64,000 bases of DNA. Source: Pelodera strongyloides. Taxonomy: Eukaryota > Nematoda > Chromadorea > Rhabditida > Rhabditidae. Position numbers and translations under genes: made by a program. Under the pieces are notes generated by a model. The model was given only the letters and a program-made list of their open reading frames with translations. It had not been told where the DNA came from and ran no database searches. Shown here piece after piece: positions 47,447 through 57,724 of this stretch (positions are counted from its first letter, which is position 1; the number at the start of each line of letters is the position of its first letter). The stretch lies in the NCBI GenBank assembly GCA_036852015.1, contig JAANDG010000335.1, positions 98,095 through 162,094 of the forward strand, given 5' to 3'.

Positions 47447-48231
47447 CACTTACCATTATGGTATGTTTGTTTCCTTTATGCACACACAATAGCCGTAAAT
47501 ATTTAGAAATGAAAAATATTTTTTACTAAAGAAAAGTTCAAAACGAAAATAAATTGACTTAACATGGGAAGGTAACAGGCGCGTAACAAATCAAACGAGC
47601 ACACTATATTTGTCCGCTATTCGTGGGGGATTAACAGGAGAAAAGGTGGCATCGGAACTTTCATGTAAGATGACAAGGACGATACTATTATTAGTTACTA
47701 ATGCATGGATAGTGGAACATAGTGGATAGATATGGAGGCCGAAATTAATAATAAACTTATGGAGAATAAGTAGTAAGAATTAGGCAATGTAAGAAGAATA
47801 GTGTACTCCTGATGTTAACAATAAGTATATATGAATTGAGACTTGAGAAATCCGGAGACTGTAAATATAGAGTCACTGAATCAAAATTAGGGTTAATATG
47901 CCCCGCAGTTTGAGCACTGAGTGAACTACATGAGGATTTGCACTACATGAGGATTTGCACTACCCTAAGTAGTTGTGAAAGAATAATGAGGCCATAAATA
48001 AGAGGAGGAAACAGGGGGAGGGGAATCGAGAGAAATAACAGAAGAACCGAGTGACTGAACCTAGCTTGGAAATGGAAATGCTGATTGTGAGAAAAGAAAA
48101 TATCAATCAAAACGTAGGAACCGGGTTTAAAAGGATAATGCTAAATAAGGACGGGTCACTAAATAGGCAGCGGCTGTCGAGAGAACGATCGGGACACATA
48201 CTTCGCCGGTTCCAGTGGGTCAACAGACTCC
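47447..48231. other. Gene-free stretch
   Basis: No repeat copy and no exon I can support. A duplicated phrase 'ctacatgaggatttgcacta' occurs at about 47928-47965. An open + strand frame from a GTG at 48051 (90 codons, no ATG start) overlaps antisense to the last exon of the neighbouring gene and lacks family resemblance. Confidence 0.5.
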
Positions 48232-49595
48232 TCAGTCAGTGGCACACGCGACAATCAGAAGGCGATCTGAAAATATTGGATGATATAATGTATTCAAGTA
48301 TGTTAAGTATACACGTTGGGTAATAATTAATAATGAGCGTATTATCCTCATCCTCATATATACTAATCGAGGGGAAATGTACGCAAATAGGGCACTGCTT
48401 AGGGCGCGGTAGAGATTGAAATTCTCCGGAAATTTCCGACAATAAAATGGTAAAAATGACCTGCCGACGTGCCGACTGCAGTCTACATTGAATTTTCAAA
48501 GAGGCACTGATATTCCTATACACAGTCGTTAACCACAAAAACGTTGAAACATACATATGCATCGAAGTCAGAGCTCAGAGCGTACCAATTTGGGTCTCTC
48601 CTTGGCCTTGGTTTCGTGGTGGCCTCTGCTTAGGCTCGCATCTCTAAAAAAAAGATATATATAAAATACATAGTAGATACGGAACCTCTGAATTCTAAAT
48701 GCTTAAGCCTATGAATGTATATAAAGTCGTATTTATATATTGAATAAACATTTTCAAAAGCCGGGTGAACGTATATAGATGTACAACGTAATTAGAGTTC
48801 GGAATGTTGGGCTTACTCGCCGAATCGGGTTGGATTTATCACCAACACGACCGTTAACGAAGGTTATTTTACATTTACAACGTCCACCTAACCTTTTCCA
48901 GCTCCTTACCGGAAATGTCCATCTTTAATGCGCTTTTAACCCCGGTAAAAAGGCCAAAAAAGCGGAAATAAATGACATAACAAGAAAAGGGAGAACTTAC
49001 ACCAACATTTTTTACTCACAACAGCAACGAGCAGGACGTGAGCAGCCCCCACTGTCGTTCCATGAAAGGGGCGAGCGCGGAGAAACATTGCCAACTTCCT
49101 ATAAAACTAGTGTAATAAAGCTTTGTGTTTTAAATACAAATAGTTGCGCGACTGGTAGCAGGATGCAAAAAAACCCACCGTCAACACTTCCAAAACATTG
49201 CGAACAATGCACTACAACGAAAGCGAGGACCTAAATATGTATGTTCGAGGTTCCACGACTATCACATAGCATATGATATTAACGCAATAGTTTGCTCTTT
49301 TGCCTTCATACGAAACAATACAGGATAGGGAAATAAATCTAGTATGAAATACAGAAAATGAATCGTGAAGAATACCTTTAGTCGAGAACTCAATCGTTGG
49401 GTCGAAATCCCTTCGTTGATGATGGCACAACATGCAATGATGCAAAGGACTGATGTAGTCCCTGAATGACCTCGGCGAGACCTGTAAGGATACACAACTA
49501 TTTTCGTCAGTTCATAGCGCGACGTTTATAACATCTTTAGTGCAGGGAGGACTTACGTAATCCGTGGAACGTTGTGAGAAGTTTGAAGCACTCAT
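48232..49595 (-). CDS. Hypothetical small Cys-containing protein
   Basis: Six exons (-) form a phase-consistent model: 49595-49557 (ATG), 49481-49376, 49098-49020, 48932-48893, 48643-48586, 48266-48232 (TGA), encoding 118 aa. It opens MSASNFSQRSTDY, contains a possible metal-binding cluster PLHHCMLCHHQRR, then a more hydrophobic middle (WGLLTSCSLLFALK), and ends basic (KQRPPRNQGQGE) before a short tail. I do not recognise the family. Support is the agreement of five intron phases and good donors (GTAAGT, GTGAGT). Against it are the short exons and lack of homology. Its start lies about 870 bp from the EIF3I start on the opposite strand, so the two may share a promoter region. Confidence 0.45.
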
Positions 49596-50462
49596 GATGC
49601 CGCGATTTGGACAAACCGAGGTAATCTGTGATTAGATTATAATAACTGCGGTAACAAGCTTGACGAACGCGAATAGACGCCGGCCAAAATAGCAAAAAAA
49701 CAATGAATGAATCACAAACTCACTCACATCTTAAGCACAAGCGTCTCCAGCTCCGCAAGAATGGAACTGCTTCATCACTCATCGGCCCAGCCACTAGTAT
49801 TCACCTCATATTGATTGAGGAGTTTTCTTTGATATTCGATTATATCATAAACATGAAAAAATTTAAGTTTAAGGACATTTTCTAAAATAATGGCGGGAAG
49901 CGGAGAATATAGTAGCAGACCAGGTACTCGCATGTATATAAATACGCTAGTTACATCAAACATCACTTACACCACAAAACACAATACGAAACATTGGAGC
50001 AAAGCAGAAGAAACTTCACAATTCAACGAAATAAACAAATACGAAACTTTTATTTTTGAATTTCGGTTTTCGCGCGCTTTTCTACCTCGGGAGTTTCTGG
50101 GGATTTTGTGTCTCTCAATTATGCATTATCTCTCGCCTTTCTCGGGGGTTTCTGGGGGAAAAGTCACCTCGGGGTTTGCTGGGGAAAGGCTTTTTTCGCG
50201 GGGTTTTCTAGGGAAAATTTTCCAGTGGCGTGAACAAAAAGTCGCTCGCTTGGGAAATTTGTGTCTTTTTTTATTTGGTACATGTTTTGTTTTTAATTTC
50301 TCTTGTATGTAAAACCGACGTTGTTGTACCCTAGGCAACCGAAATACCGCTTTCTCTTTAGTGAAAATCGTAATAAAACCGACAGGACGATTTATTGCAT
50401 CATTGAATGTGGAATGTGTTTGCTTGGTTTTTATATTACGCTATTTCATTGTTGCAGGTACA
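49596..50462. other. Divergent upstream region of EIF3I
   Basis: Holds the presumed shared promoter region and an EIF3I 5' UTR intron, since the EIF3I ATG is preceded by 'ttgttgcag|gtaca'. It contains element M copy 2 at 50065-50228. No coding exon supported. Confidence 0.55.
50065..50228. repeat. Element M, inverted short copy
   Basis: Reads 'gtcacctcggggtttgctgg' and then 'ggggttttctagggaaaatt...ccagtgg', the reverse complement of the two ends of the element at 47098-47446, but without the 52-bp tandem array. The two copies face each other across about 2.6 kb containing the hypothetical gene at 48232-49595. Confidence 0.8.
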
Positions 50463-53400
50463 ATGCGACCCCTGGCCCTAAAGGGACACGACAGAGCCTT
50501 GACTAGGGTGCGGTTTAACCGCGAAGGAGATATTCTCTTTTCTGCTGCCAAGAACAAATCTCCTTGCATTTGGTTCACAGAGAATGGGGAGAGACTTGGT
50601 AATTATAGCTTTGACTTTGCTTTAGATAGCTTAAACGCGCATTTTCAGTTTGGTAGTCTTGCACTGCAACCTGGTCTGATTTTTTTAACTGATAGGTGAT
50701 CCTGCTACGTATAGGTATAGAATTGTTATTTCAGGAACCTATGACGGTCACAACGGAGTAGTATGGGATTTGGATGTTAGCTGGGATACCAAGACCTTGG
50801 CCACAGCTTCCGGAGACAATTCAGTTAAGGTAAGACCTGTTTGCTTCTTGAAACACCGAAACACGCCTTTAGGAATATCACCCATATATACGCTGGTCGT
50901 ATACCATCTTTTTCTTAGCTAAAAGCCAAAGTTTGCTACAATATATTCCCTCACAAATGTTTATTGTAGCTACTACATTTATTCTATTGGGTACATACAA
51001 GGACTAGCTTAGCGTTGTGCGTACATATAGATGTAAAATATATAGAAACGGTTGCCTTTCTCGGCGCCCCTGGTTTTGTCTACAACTTTTGGTTGCGTGC
51101 GCTGTGTTTATTTCGGTCCACTTTAGCGATTTCAGCCCTTGTTTTCATTCACCGTCCAATTTTCGCGTTTAGATTTGGAACAGTGAGACAGGTGACTGTC
51201 TGCACACCCTGCAGACTCCCACACCAGCAAGATCTGTGAGTATCTCCTACTCTGGAAATTTGATCGCGTTTACGACTATGCGGATGACCAAGGTAAGACC
51301 CTTATGAGACCCTTCGTAATATCATTATCTTGCAATAGTTTGTATTGTAAGGGCGCGTTTAAAGGGACACCTTTTTTTATAATTTTTATTGATAGTATGA
51401 CCTATGACGGTCAAAATGCGAAAATTGCAGTAAATTTCCTTTGCTCCTCGAGCCAGGAGCAAGCTCAAAAGCTAAGCGACCTCGCTTTATAAAACAACTG
51501 GCAAACCGTAGCCGCAGTCAAAAGGTACACCAAACTGTGTTACAAGTGCAAAATAGCGTGATGGGGCTGGAGACGCTTGACACCCTCTATATATTCACAA
51601 CACTCTCTGCGCCTCTAATTTCACTACGGCTACGGTAGCCAGTTGTTTTATAAAGCGAGGTCGCTTAGCTTTGGAGCTCCTGGCTCGAGGTGCAAAGGAA
51701 ATTTGCCGCAATTTTCGCATTTTGACCGTCATAGGTCATACTATCAATAGAAATTATAAAAAAGATCCAATTCGAGGTGAACCTATCCCTTTAAAGGGAA
51801 TGTCAAGCCGGTTTTTCATGTTGGGCTCAAAAGAAAGCTTATGTTTTGAAGGAAAGTGAAAATAAAAATAAACAAAAACTTTCATATAAGAAGAAAAACA
51901 ATTTCAAACCCCTCCAAAAAACTCCTTCAATATGGGATTCTGGTCATTTGGACAAAATCAGAACTATTTTCTGCCGCAGGACCGTTTGCTGTTAGACAGC
52001 AAAGAAAAAGAGGAGGGCGCGAGAGAAATTTGTTTAAGTCAGCAAAGAAAAAGAGGAGAGCGCTAGAGAAATTGTGTAAACTACGGTAGCTGTGACAGCG
52101 TGTTATAGAATATCTGTGAATCAGGCTTGACATTCGCTTTAAAGGGACGGGCCCATCAAAATAAACCTATAGTTTGCATGTTTTTATAATTTGTATAAAG
52201 GGGGTTTATTATAATATATGTACACTAAGTTACGGCTAGACTTTATCCCGTGAAATTTTTCGGTGTCGACAAACTCAAAAGTATACCGTAGAAGACACAC
52301 AATTGCACCCTTATTTCCTTACCGCGTGTCCCGAGGATACCTCGCTCTGATTAGGACCCGGGAGACTATCTGTCCATATAGCCACATTCCCCCGGGACAC
52401 GCGACAAGAAAATAGGGTGCAATTGTGTGTCTTCTACGGTACACTTTTGAGTTTATCGACACCGAAAAATTTCAGCGGGATAAACTCTAGCCGAAATTTA
52501 GTGTACATATATTATAATAAACCCCCTTTATACAAATTATAAAAACATGCAAAATATGGGTTTATTTTGATGGGCCCGTCCCTTTAAGATGACCTAAAGA
52601 AAGAAAAAAATTCAATTTCGGCCGTTCAGGTTTTTGAAAGACAATGCAAAAACAAGAGACGCAGATGAACCCCGAAAAAAATACGCTGTATTTTTCAATT
52701 TCTTCAAGTATTAAATCGAATGTCAAGCCTGATTCACAGATATTCTATAACACGCTGTCACAAATACCGTAGTTTACAAAATTTCTTTCGCGCTCTCCTC
52801 TTTTTCTTTGCTGACTTAAAAAAATTCTCTCGCGCCCTCCTCTTTTTCTTTGCTGTCTAACAGCAAATGGTCCTGCGGACAGAGAATAGTTCTGATTTTG
52901 TCCAAATGACCAGAATCCCATATTGAAGGAGTTTTTTGGAGGGGTTTGAAATAGTTTTTCTTCTTATATGAAAGTTTTTGTTTATTTTTATTTTCACTTT
53001 CCTTACCTTCAAAACATAAGCTTTTTTTGAGCCCAACATGAAAAACCGGCTTGACATTCCCTTTAAACATATTCATTTCGGCAATCCTGCACGGCCGAAA
53101 ATTTTTTCGTTCTTTCGGTCACCTTAAACGCGCGAATTGTGCGTAACATCGACAAACCAAAAAATCGTAATTATTATGGTGACGGGGAATTGGAAAACTT
53201 TTTTCCTTCAGAATATGTCTGCGGTGTGCGTTGTGGATGTTCGCGATCCAGAAACGTTGAATCCTGAAACGCCTCTTCTGAGATCGCAGTTTGATCAGTC
53301 TGCTGTGAACTGTTTATTCTCCACGCTTGACGACAGAGTAAGTTTTATTTTTCAGTCCGACCAAAACATTTGTGTTCCTTCATGATTTCCCAGCAGATTT

Positions 53401-55114
53401 TTTTCTTAACGCCTTTTCCCCGAGCAATCAATAATATGTAAGTTATTATTGTATTCATTTTCTCTATCATCGGCATGTGTGCTGCACGTTCTACGTCCGT
53501 ACTTCTCTTGTTTCAGGTTACCGTCGGAAATGAGAACGGACTATTGCTCCAGTATGAATTGAAAAATCCGGATGAGGTTTTCGCTAATAATGAAGTCACA
53601 CACAGAGTGAGTTCACATGAAAACGGAAAATCGAAAAAACAGTAAAAAAAAAAAAAACGAAAACCCCGAACATGCTCCAAAAAACACCGAACACTGATGA
53701 TCCGTGTTTTTTCGACCAAGTTCCGTGCTTATTTGGAGTCTGCACAAAAAAAAACTGGTTTTACCGAATATTTTTTTTGTTGAATTACTCTTACTCACTT
53801 CAACATTTATCAAAGCGAAATAACGGCCGGGTTTGAAACCTACGTTGGACGTCTGCGTTTTCATATGTTGTATGCAAATGCAAATGAATATAATCGGAAT
53901 AAGAATTCGCATAGTATTTGCGTACATTACAGTTTCAAAGAACCGGCTGGTACACCGCTTTAACAAGACAACCACAGAGCTACTTAGAAAATCTCTCTTT
54001 TTATCATAATCACTTTCAGTACGGTGTGACTGATCTGCAAATGTCTCCATGTGGTGCATTCATCATCTCTTCATCGAAGGATAAGACAGCCGCTCTCTTG
54101 GACGTGAACACTTTGGAGCAATTGAAGCGGTACAGGTATGTCGTATATGCAACCGTTGATTTGTTTAATACTACATCCATTCGGTGCTTGAATTATTGAG
54201 GTTTACTTTAACTGTGTTTTACCGTTATTGGGAAACGCTGGTGTCTTTTTTACTTTTATTATTATTATTCTGCAAGACGGGTGTTGTTTAGGTCTGAGCG
54301 ACCGGTCAACTCGGCCTGTGTATCCCCAATTAGAGAGCATGTCTGCCTTGGAGGAGGAGAAGACGCTATGCAGGTATACTGAATTGTCTTATAATCAGCT
54401 GTTTGCCCGCACCACACTTTCCAAAGTGTCTCATTTATGGGTTTGTTCTTTCAGTTATGGACAGTCTTATTAGTTTTCATCTCTTCACTTATTTTAAACT
54501 AGAAGGTTTTGTAATTCGTTTGTTTTAGTATTGAGTAGTTGAGTTCTGCAGTCGGTTCAAATTTTTCGTTGTCAGGTTACGCAGACGGCCGTGTCTGCTG
54601 GTCACTTCGAGGCCAAGCTCTATCATATGGTTTTCGAAGAGGAATTTGCAAGATTCAAGGGCCATTTCGGTCCTATCAACACTATGGCCTGGCATCCTAG
54701 TGGAACAATTATCGCTACTGGAGGAGAAGACGGTATGTTGTGTGATTGTTAGTGAATTGGAATATAATTGGCGAATTCACGAAGAAGGTTGGATATGGAC
54801 ACCGAAAACATGAAGAAACTCTTGAAGTACCGTAAATTGTTGTAGGAACAATTTGTTTCAAGCATTTGAACGTGATTCACTGAGTTTCAGCGGTTTCCAC
54901 CTAACGTGTGTTGCTGGTATTCTACTTTTTTTTGTAGAGAATTTGAGTATTATTGGAGCATTCAGTTATCGACGGAAGAAAGTGTTCTATTGTTCTATAT
55001 GGCCTAGTTGTTATTATTGTATATAATCCTTTATTTACATATATTTTAATTTCAGGTTTCGTGCGCGTCCAAGAATTTGACCCTGACTATATGGAGTTCA
55101 AATACGATTGTTGA
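50463..55114 (+). CDS. EIF3I: Eukaryotic translation initiation factor 3 subunit I
   Basis: eIF3i (TIF34/TRIP-1) is a seven-blade WD40 propeller of the eIF3 complex, bound to eIF3b and eIF3g at the 40S subunit. Exons (+): 50463-50598, 50735-50829, 51173-51292, 53212-53337, 53517-53606, 54020-54135, 54292-54373, 54576-54732, 55056-55114; 326 aa, against about 325 in other animals, all junctions in phase. The N-terminus [14 protein letters not shown] matches the family start MKPILLQGHER. Later marks are FFT-less blade [43 protein letters not shown] and the C-terminal [13 protein letters not shown]...GGEDGFVRV. The ATG follows an AG acceptor, implying a 5' UTR intron. The third intron (1.9 kb) is filled by mobile elements. 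AATAAA at 55292 is a good polyadenylation signal. Confidence 0.95.
51359..51794. mobile_element. TTAA-bounded hairpin MITE, family F
   Basis: Begins TTAAAGGGACACCTTTTTTT and ends at CTTTAA 51794. The arms pair over more than 150 bp, including 'tgacctatgacggtcaaaat' facing 'ttgaccgtcataggtcata' and 'aagcgacctcgctttataaa' facing its complement. First member of a run of abutting elements in EIF3I intron 3; its right TTAA is the left TTAA of the next one. Confidence 0.85.
51791..52142 (+). mobile_element. TTAA-bounded element, family G, copy 1
   Basis: Starts TTAAAGGGAATGTCAAGCCG and ends CTTGACATTCGCTTTAA. Only the outermost ~17 bp are inverted repeats; the interior is not palindromic and carries two direct 'cagcaaagaaaaagaggaga' motifs. 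Copies: 52711-53066 (inverted, nested) and 61469-61869. Short terminal repeats with a unique interior make this the best candidate for a deletion derivative of an autonomous transposon. Confidence 0.85.
52139..52587. mobile_element. TTAA-bounded hairpin MITE, family B, copy 3
   Basis: TTTAAAGGGACGGGCCCATC termini as in the other family B members, but with a different centre: 'ggtgcaattgtgtgtcttct' facing 'agaagacacacaattgcacc' around a Gly/GC core at 52330-52395. The arms pair over about 190 bp. It shares its TTAA with the element to the left and with family H to the right. Confidence 0.85.
52584..53127. mobile_element. Family H MITE, copy 2, split by family G
   Basis: The left part (52584-52714) and right part (53063-53127) together match the element at 84-293 in reverse orientation ('gacaatgcaaaaacaagaga', 'tttcaatttcttcaagtatt'). 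The break is exactly at a TTAA and is filled by the family G copy, showing a later insertion. Confidence 0.85.
52711..53066 (-). mobile_element. Family G element, copy 2, nested in family H
   Basis: Inverted relative to 51791-52142 and about 90% similar. It is flanked by TTAA on both sides inside the family H copy, as expected for a transposase with TTAA target duplication. Confidence 0.9.
53811..53962. mobile_element. Family I MITE, copy 2
   Basis: 'caaagcgaaataacggccgg' to 'gaaccggctggtacaccgct' then TTAA. Relative of 41232-41415 with the left TTAA mutated. Located in EIF3I intron 5, ending 57 bp before exon 54020-54135. Confidence 0.7.
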
Positions 55115-55291
55115 TTTGTTACTGTTGAAGAAGATTTTTTGTGGATGATGTTTGCGGTTTTCAAGAAAAAGTATAAGCTTAATATAGTATTTACTAATGT
55201 GTTACCTTTACTTTCCTGTGACCTGTTGTTGGATTTCTAACGATGTAATTGTTGGTTTCTGCGGTTATTTCCTTTCCGGTTATGAAAACAA

Positions 55292-55318
55292 AATAAATAT
55301 GTTTTACAAATGTTTATT
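55292..55318. terminator. Facing polyadenylation signals of EIF3I and TMEM220
   Basis: AATAAA on + at 55292-55297 serves EIF3I. TTTATT at 55313-55318 (AATAAA on the minus strand) lies 29 bp beyond the TMEM220 stop and would serve it. Cleavage 15-25 nt past each signal makes the two 3' UTRs overlap. Confidence 0.65.
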
Positions 55319-55346
55319 AAGATGGAAATTGGCTGTTGTTGGCAGC

Positions 55347-56910
55347 TTAGATGTATCTTGTTCCCAGTGCGAAGCAGATTAGAGATGCGATGAGAAGTGT
55401 TAGGATGATGAAGGACCTGTAGTTGTAAAATATTTGTGAGTGTGAATTTGCATAGGCGATTCGGTGAATGGCTAATTGTCGATTACTTAATTAGTCAATG
55501 TCAATGACGCATACCTGAGGTACTGTAAGGGAGACGAAGTTCTATCAGAAGTAAGGCGTAGAGAAGTTGTGAGGGCAACTCCTGCAGCGATTGGCAGGAG
55601 GGACTTTCCTTCGGTTAGCTCCAGACCGACTGTGCCCTCGAGACCGGTTAGAGTCCAAGCTGAAGATAATCAAGTATTATAATAATGAGCCATTTATTGC
55701 ACTTGTTTTTGATGTGCGTCATAATTTGGTCATATTTATTTACAGATGAAAGCGACGAGGATGGAATCGAGGATTGTGGCTATAGCAGTGGAGTGGAGCT
55801 GAGAAAAACAACAGGTTAGCATAGTTTGAACTGAACTATTTGTTGTGAGTTGATATGTTGTCCTTTAATTATGCATTGCCCTATGTTTGTCTCAACTTCT
55901 TGCATACTTCATATGTTCGTGGGTTGCTTTATAACAGGTGTCTGCTTAAAAAACTAGAAACCGCTGCGTGTAAGATGTAAGGTTCAGATTTGCACAGCCT
56001 TTGTAGAACTATGCTCGTCAAAACTTTGCAATAAACTGTACACTAACAAGAAAGTCGACCTACCATGACTGCGATGGTCGTTGCTCTTAAGTATGTAGCA
56101 ATAACTTGCCTAAGAATAACATGAGCAGTCCTCCGCCTACTGTAGAAACCGCTGACGCAACTCTCCATGATACACTATTCGGTAAGGGAATCAGGCAAAC
56201 GATCCCCGCTAGGGAATAGGCGGGCACGTAGAGCCACCAGTTGGCGTCATGCTGAAGAATAACTTACTATCTTTCATATTAGTGTACTTAATCCAAAGGA
56301 GCTCTCTTATTGTGTTCAGGTGTGTTACTCTTATCCATTTGCTTCAGTGACGAAGGTTCTGCCTTAGTTAAAACAAAATGTGTGGATTTTCCGCTTTAGA
56401 AGAGTTTGTATAATTCTATCTAGTGTATTTACTTAATCTTTAATTGAGAGGCTCACTATATCTATATCTTGCTTGCCTACATGTCCCCTCCCTTTTCTGT
56501 GCATTTCTAGTTTGTGTTTGAAAAGGGTGACGCGATTGATTAGATAGCGAATTCTGCCAGGCATTGATTATACCATTTATAGATATTGGCGGCGAGAACA
56601 TAGAACTTAGTGAACATTGGTATTCAGTGAAGTGCATAATGGAATGGAATATTAACCATGCCTATTCAAAAATTTTTTTTAGAAATTATCTTTTGAAAGT
56701 GTGCATTATATGTGTTAGTTAGTGGCAATATATTAAATGCATCTTTAAAAATAATAACGAACAACGAGCATTTTAAGAAATAAGGATGCGAGCATTGTTC
56801 TTCATTTGTGAAATAGCAAAAAATATGTGTCAACCAACCTGCATTTGATATAGCGCATGACCAATAAGTCCCAATGAAATTACGGATCTGATACCAGTAG
56901 CAGCAGACAT
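55347..56910 (-). CDS. TMEM220: Transmembrane protein 220
   Basis: Small multi-span membrane protein of unknown function. Exons (-): 56910-56839, 56251-56141, 55798-55744, 55659-55515, 55416-55347; 150 aa with all phases matching (human TMEM220 is about 160 aa). Hydrophobic segments: IRSVISLGLIGHALY, the second exon's WWLYVPAYSLAGIVCLIPLP, TAIATILDSILVAFI, LLPIAAGVALTTSL and FIILTLLIASLICFALG at the end. The conserved block HDANWWLYV corresponds to the family's NDPDAEVWVVVY, and SWRVASAVST to the family's WKSISAIH. The second exon's donor was set at GTAGGC (56140), because a GC donor further on breaks the frame. It lies tail-to-tail with EIF3I, about 230 bp stop to stop. Confidence 0.85.
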
Positions 56911-57724
56911 CTGGAATTATATTTTTCAATTAGACCAGAACGGTGTGCGTTGAATAACAAACAACGATCACACAGAAAAAGAAAACAAACGAGGTATTTA
57001 ATTTAGTTTAGGACTTTCTCGATTCATAGATCCGGAGCAAGAGATAGACTATATTTGTTAAAAATAACTATGTAAAACCTAATCTACGTTAATGTTGGGG
57101 AACTGTTGTGTGGGTAAAATTCAACTTGATGTGACAGTTGAAGTAAGTCAATGTTACCAATAGCCGGTACCATATTAGGTGCAGCACCTGTGTCTCCACA
57201 GAGCTAAGATGGGCGAGAGTGTGAGAGTTGTCCTTGAGGGGCAATTCAGGGAGAAAGAGCGAGTGAGGAGAGTAAGCCGCACGGCACGTTAGAGATGTGG
57301 AGGGAGTGTATAATAAGCGTAGATAATAGACCCACAGAGCGACCGCAGTTTCAGCGTATTACTGTAATGAGAGGTCAGAGAAATGTCTAGCTAGACTGTG
57401 TTAGAGTTTGTAGTCCGCGCGCGTAGTTTAAAAAAAATTTTGTTTTGTTTTCGCGCGCAGTTTACGAGTTTAGTTTTTGCTTTGTTTTCCCGTTTTGTAT
57501 TCTACTCTTCTGTGTTTTTTCTGTTAATACTTATTTATGTATCCTGACTTCCTGACTCCGGATAGAAAACAGTAACAGTACCGAATTATCTAATTAATGT
57601 CTGAATCACCAAACACCTCACGAGGAGGTTACAACTCTTATTTGCAGCTATGGAACTATTGAGTTGTGAATATTCATACGCTGTGAAGTTAGGAATACCA
57701 TTGTTGCACGCACACTGTTTCCAG
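56911..57724. other. Divergent region TMEM220 / MAP2K5-like
   Basis: About 0.8 kb between two gene starts on opposite strands; presumed bidirectional promoter. It contains a purine-rich stretch (57190-57310) and 'tttcgcgcgcagtttacgag' with 'ttttgttttcgcgcgcag' near 57440-57475. No exon supported, although the MAP2K5-like ATG follows an AG acceptor, so a 5' UTR exon probably lies here. Confidence 0.5.

Noticed and set aside
47024..47492. Several overlapping open frames rich in FPR/NFS repeats
   Set aside because: They follow the 52-bp minisatellite, whose unit lacks stops in several frames; no splice or start context.
48051..48323. Plus-strand frame of 90 codons
   Set aside because: It has no ATG start or splice context and no family resemblance, and it runs antisense to a better-phased minus-strand exon.
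56092..56140. GC-AG intron in TMEM220 (donor GCAAGT)
   Set aside because: Using it puts the next exon out of the hydrophobic frame; GTAGGC at 56140 restores a full TMEM220-like sequence.
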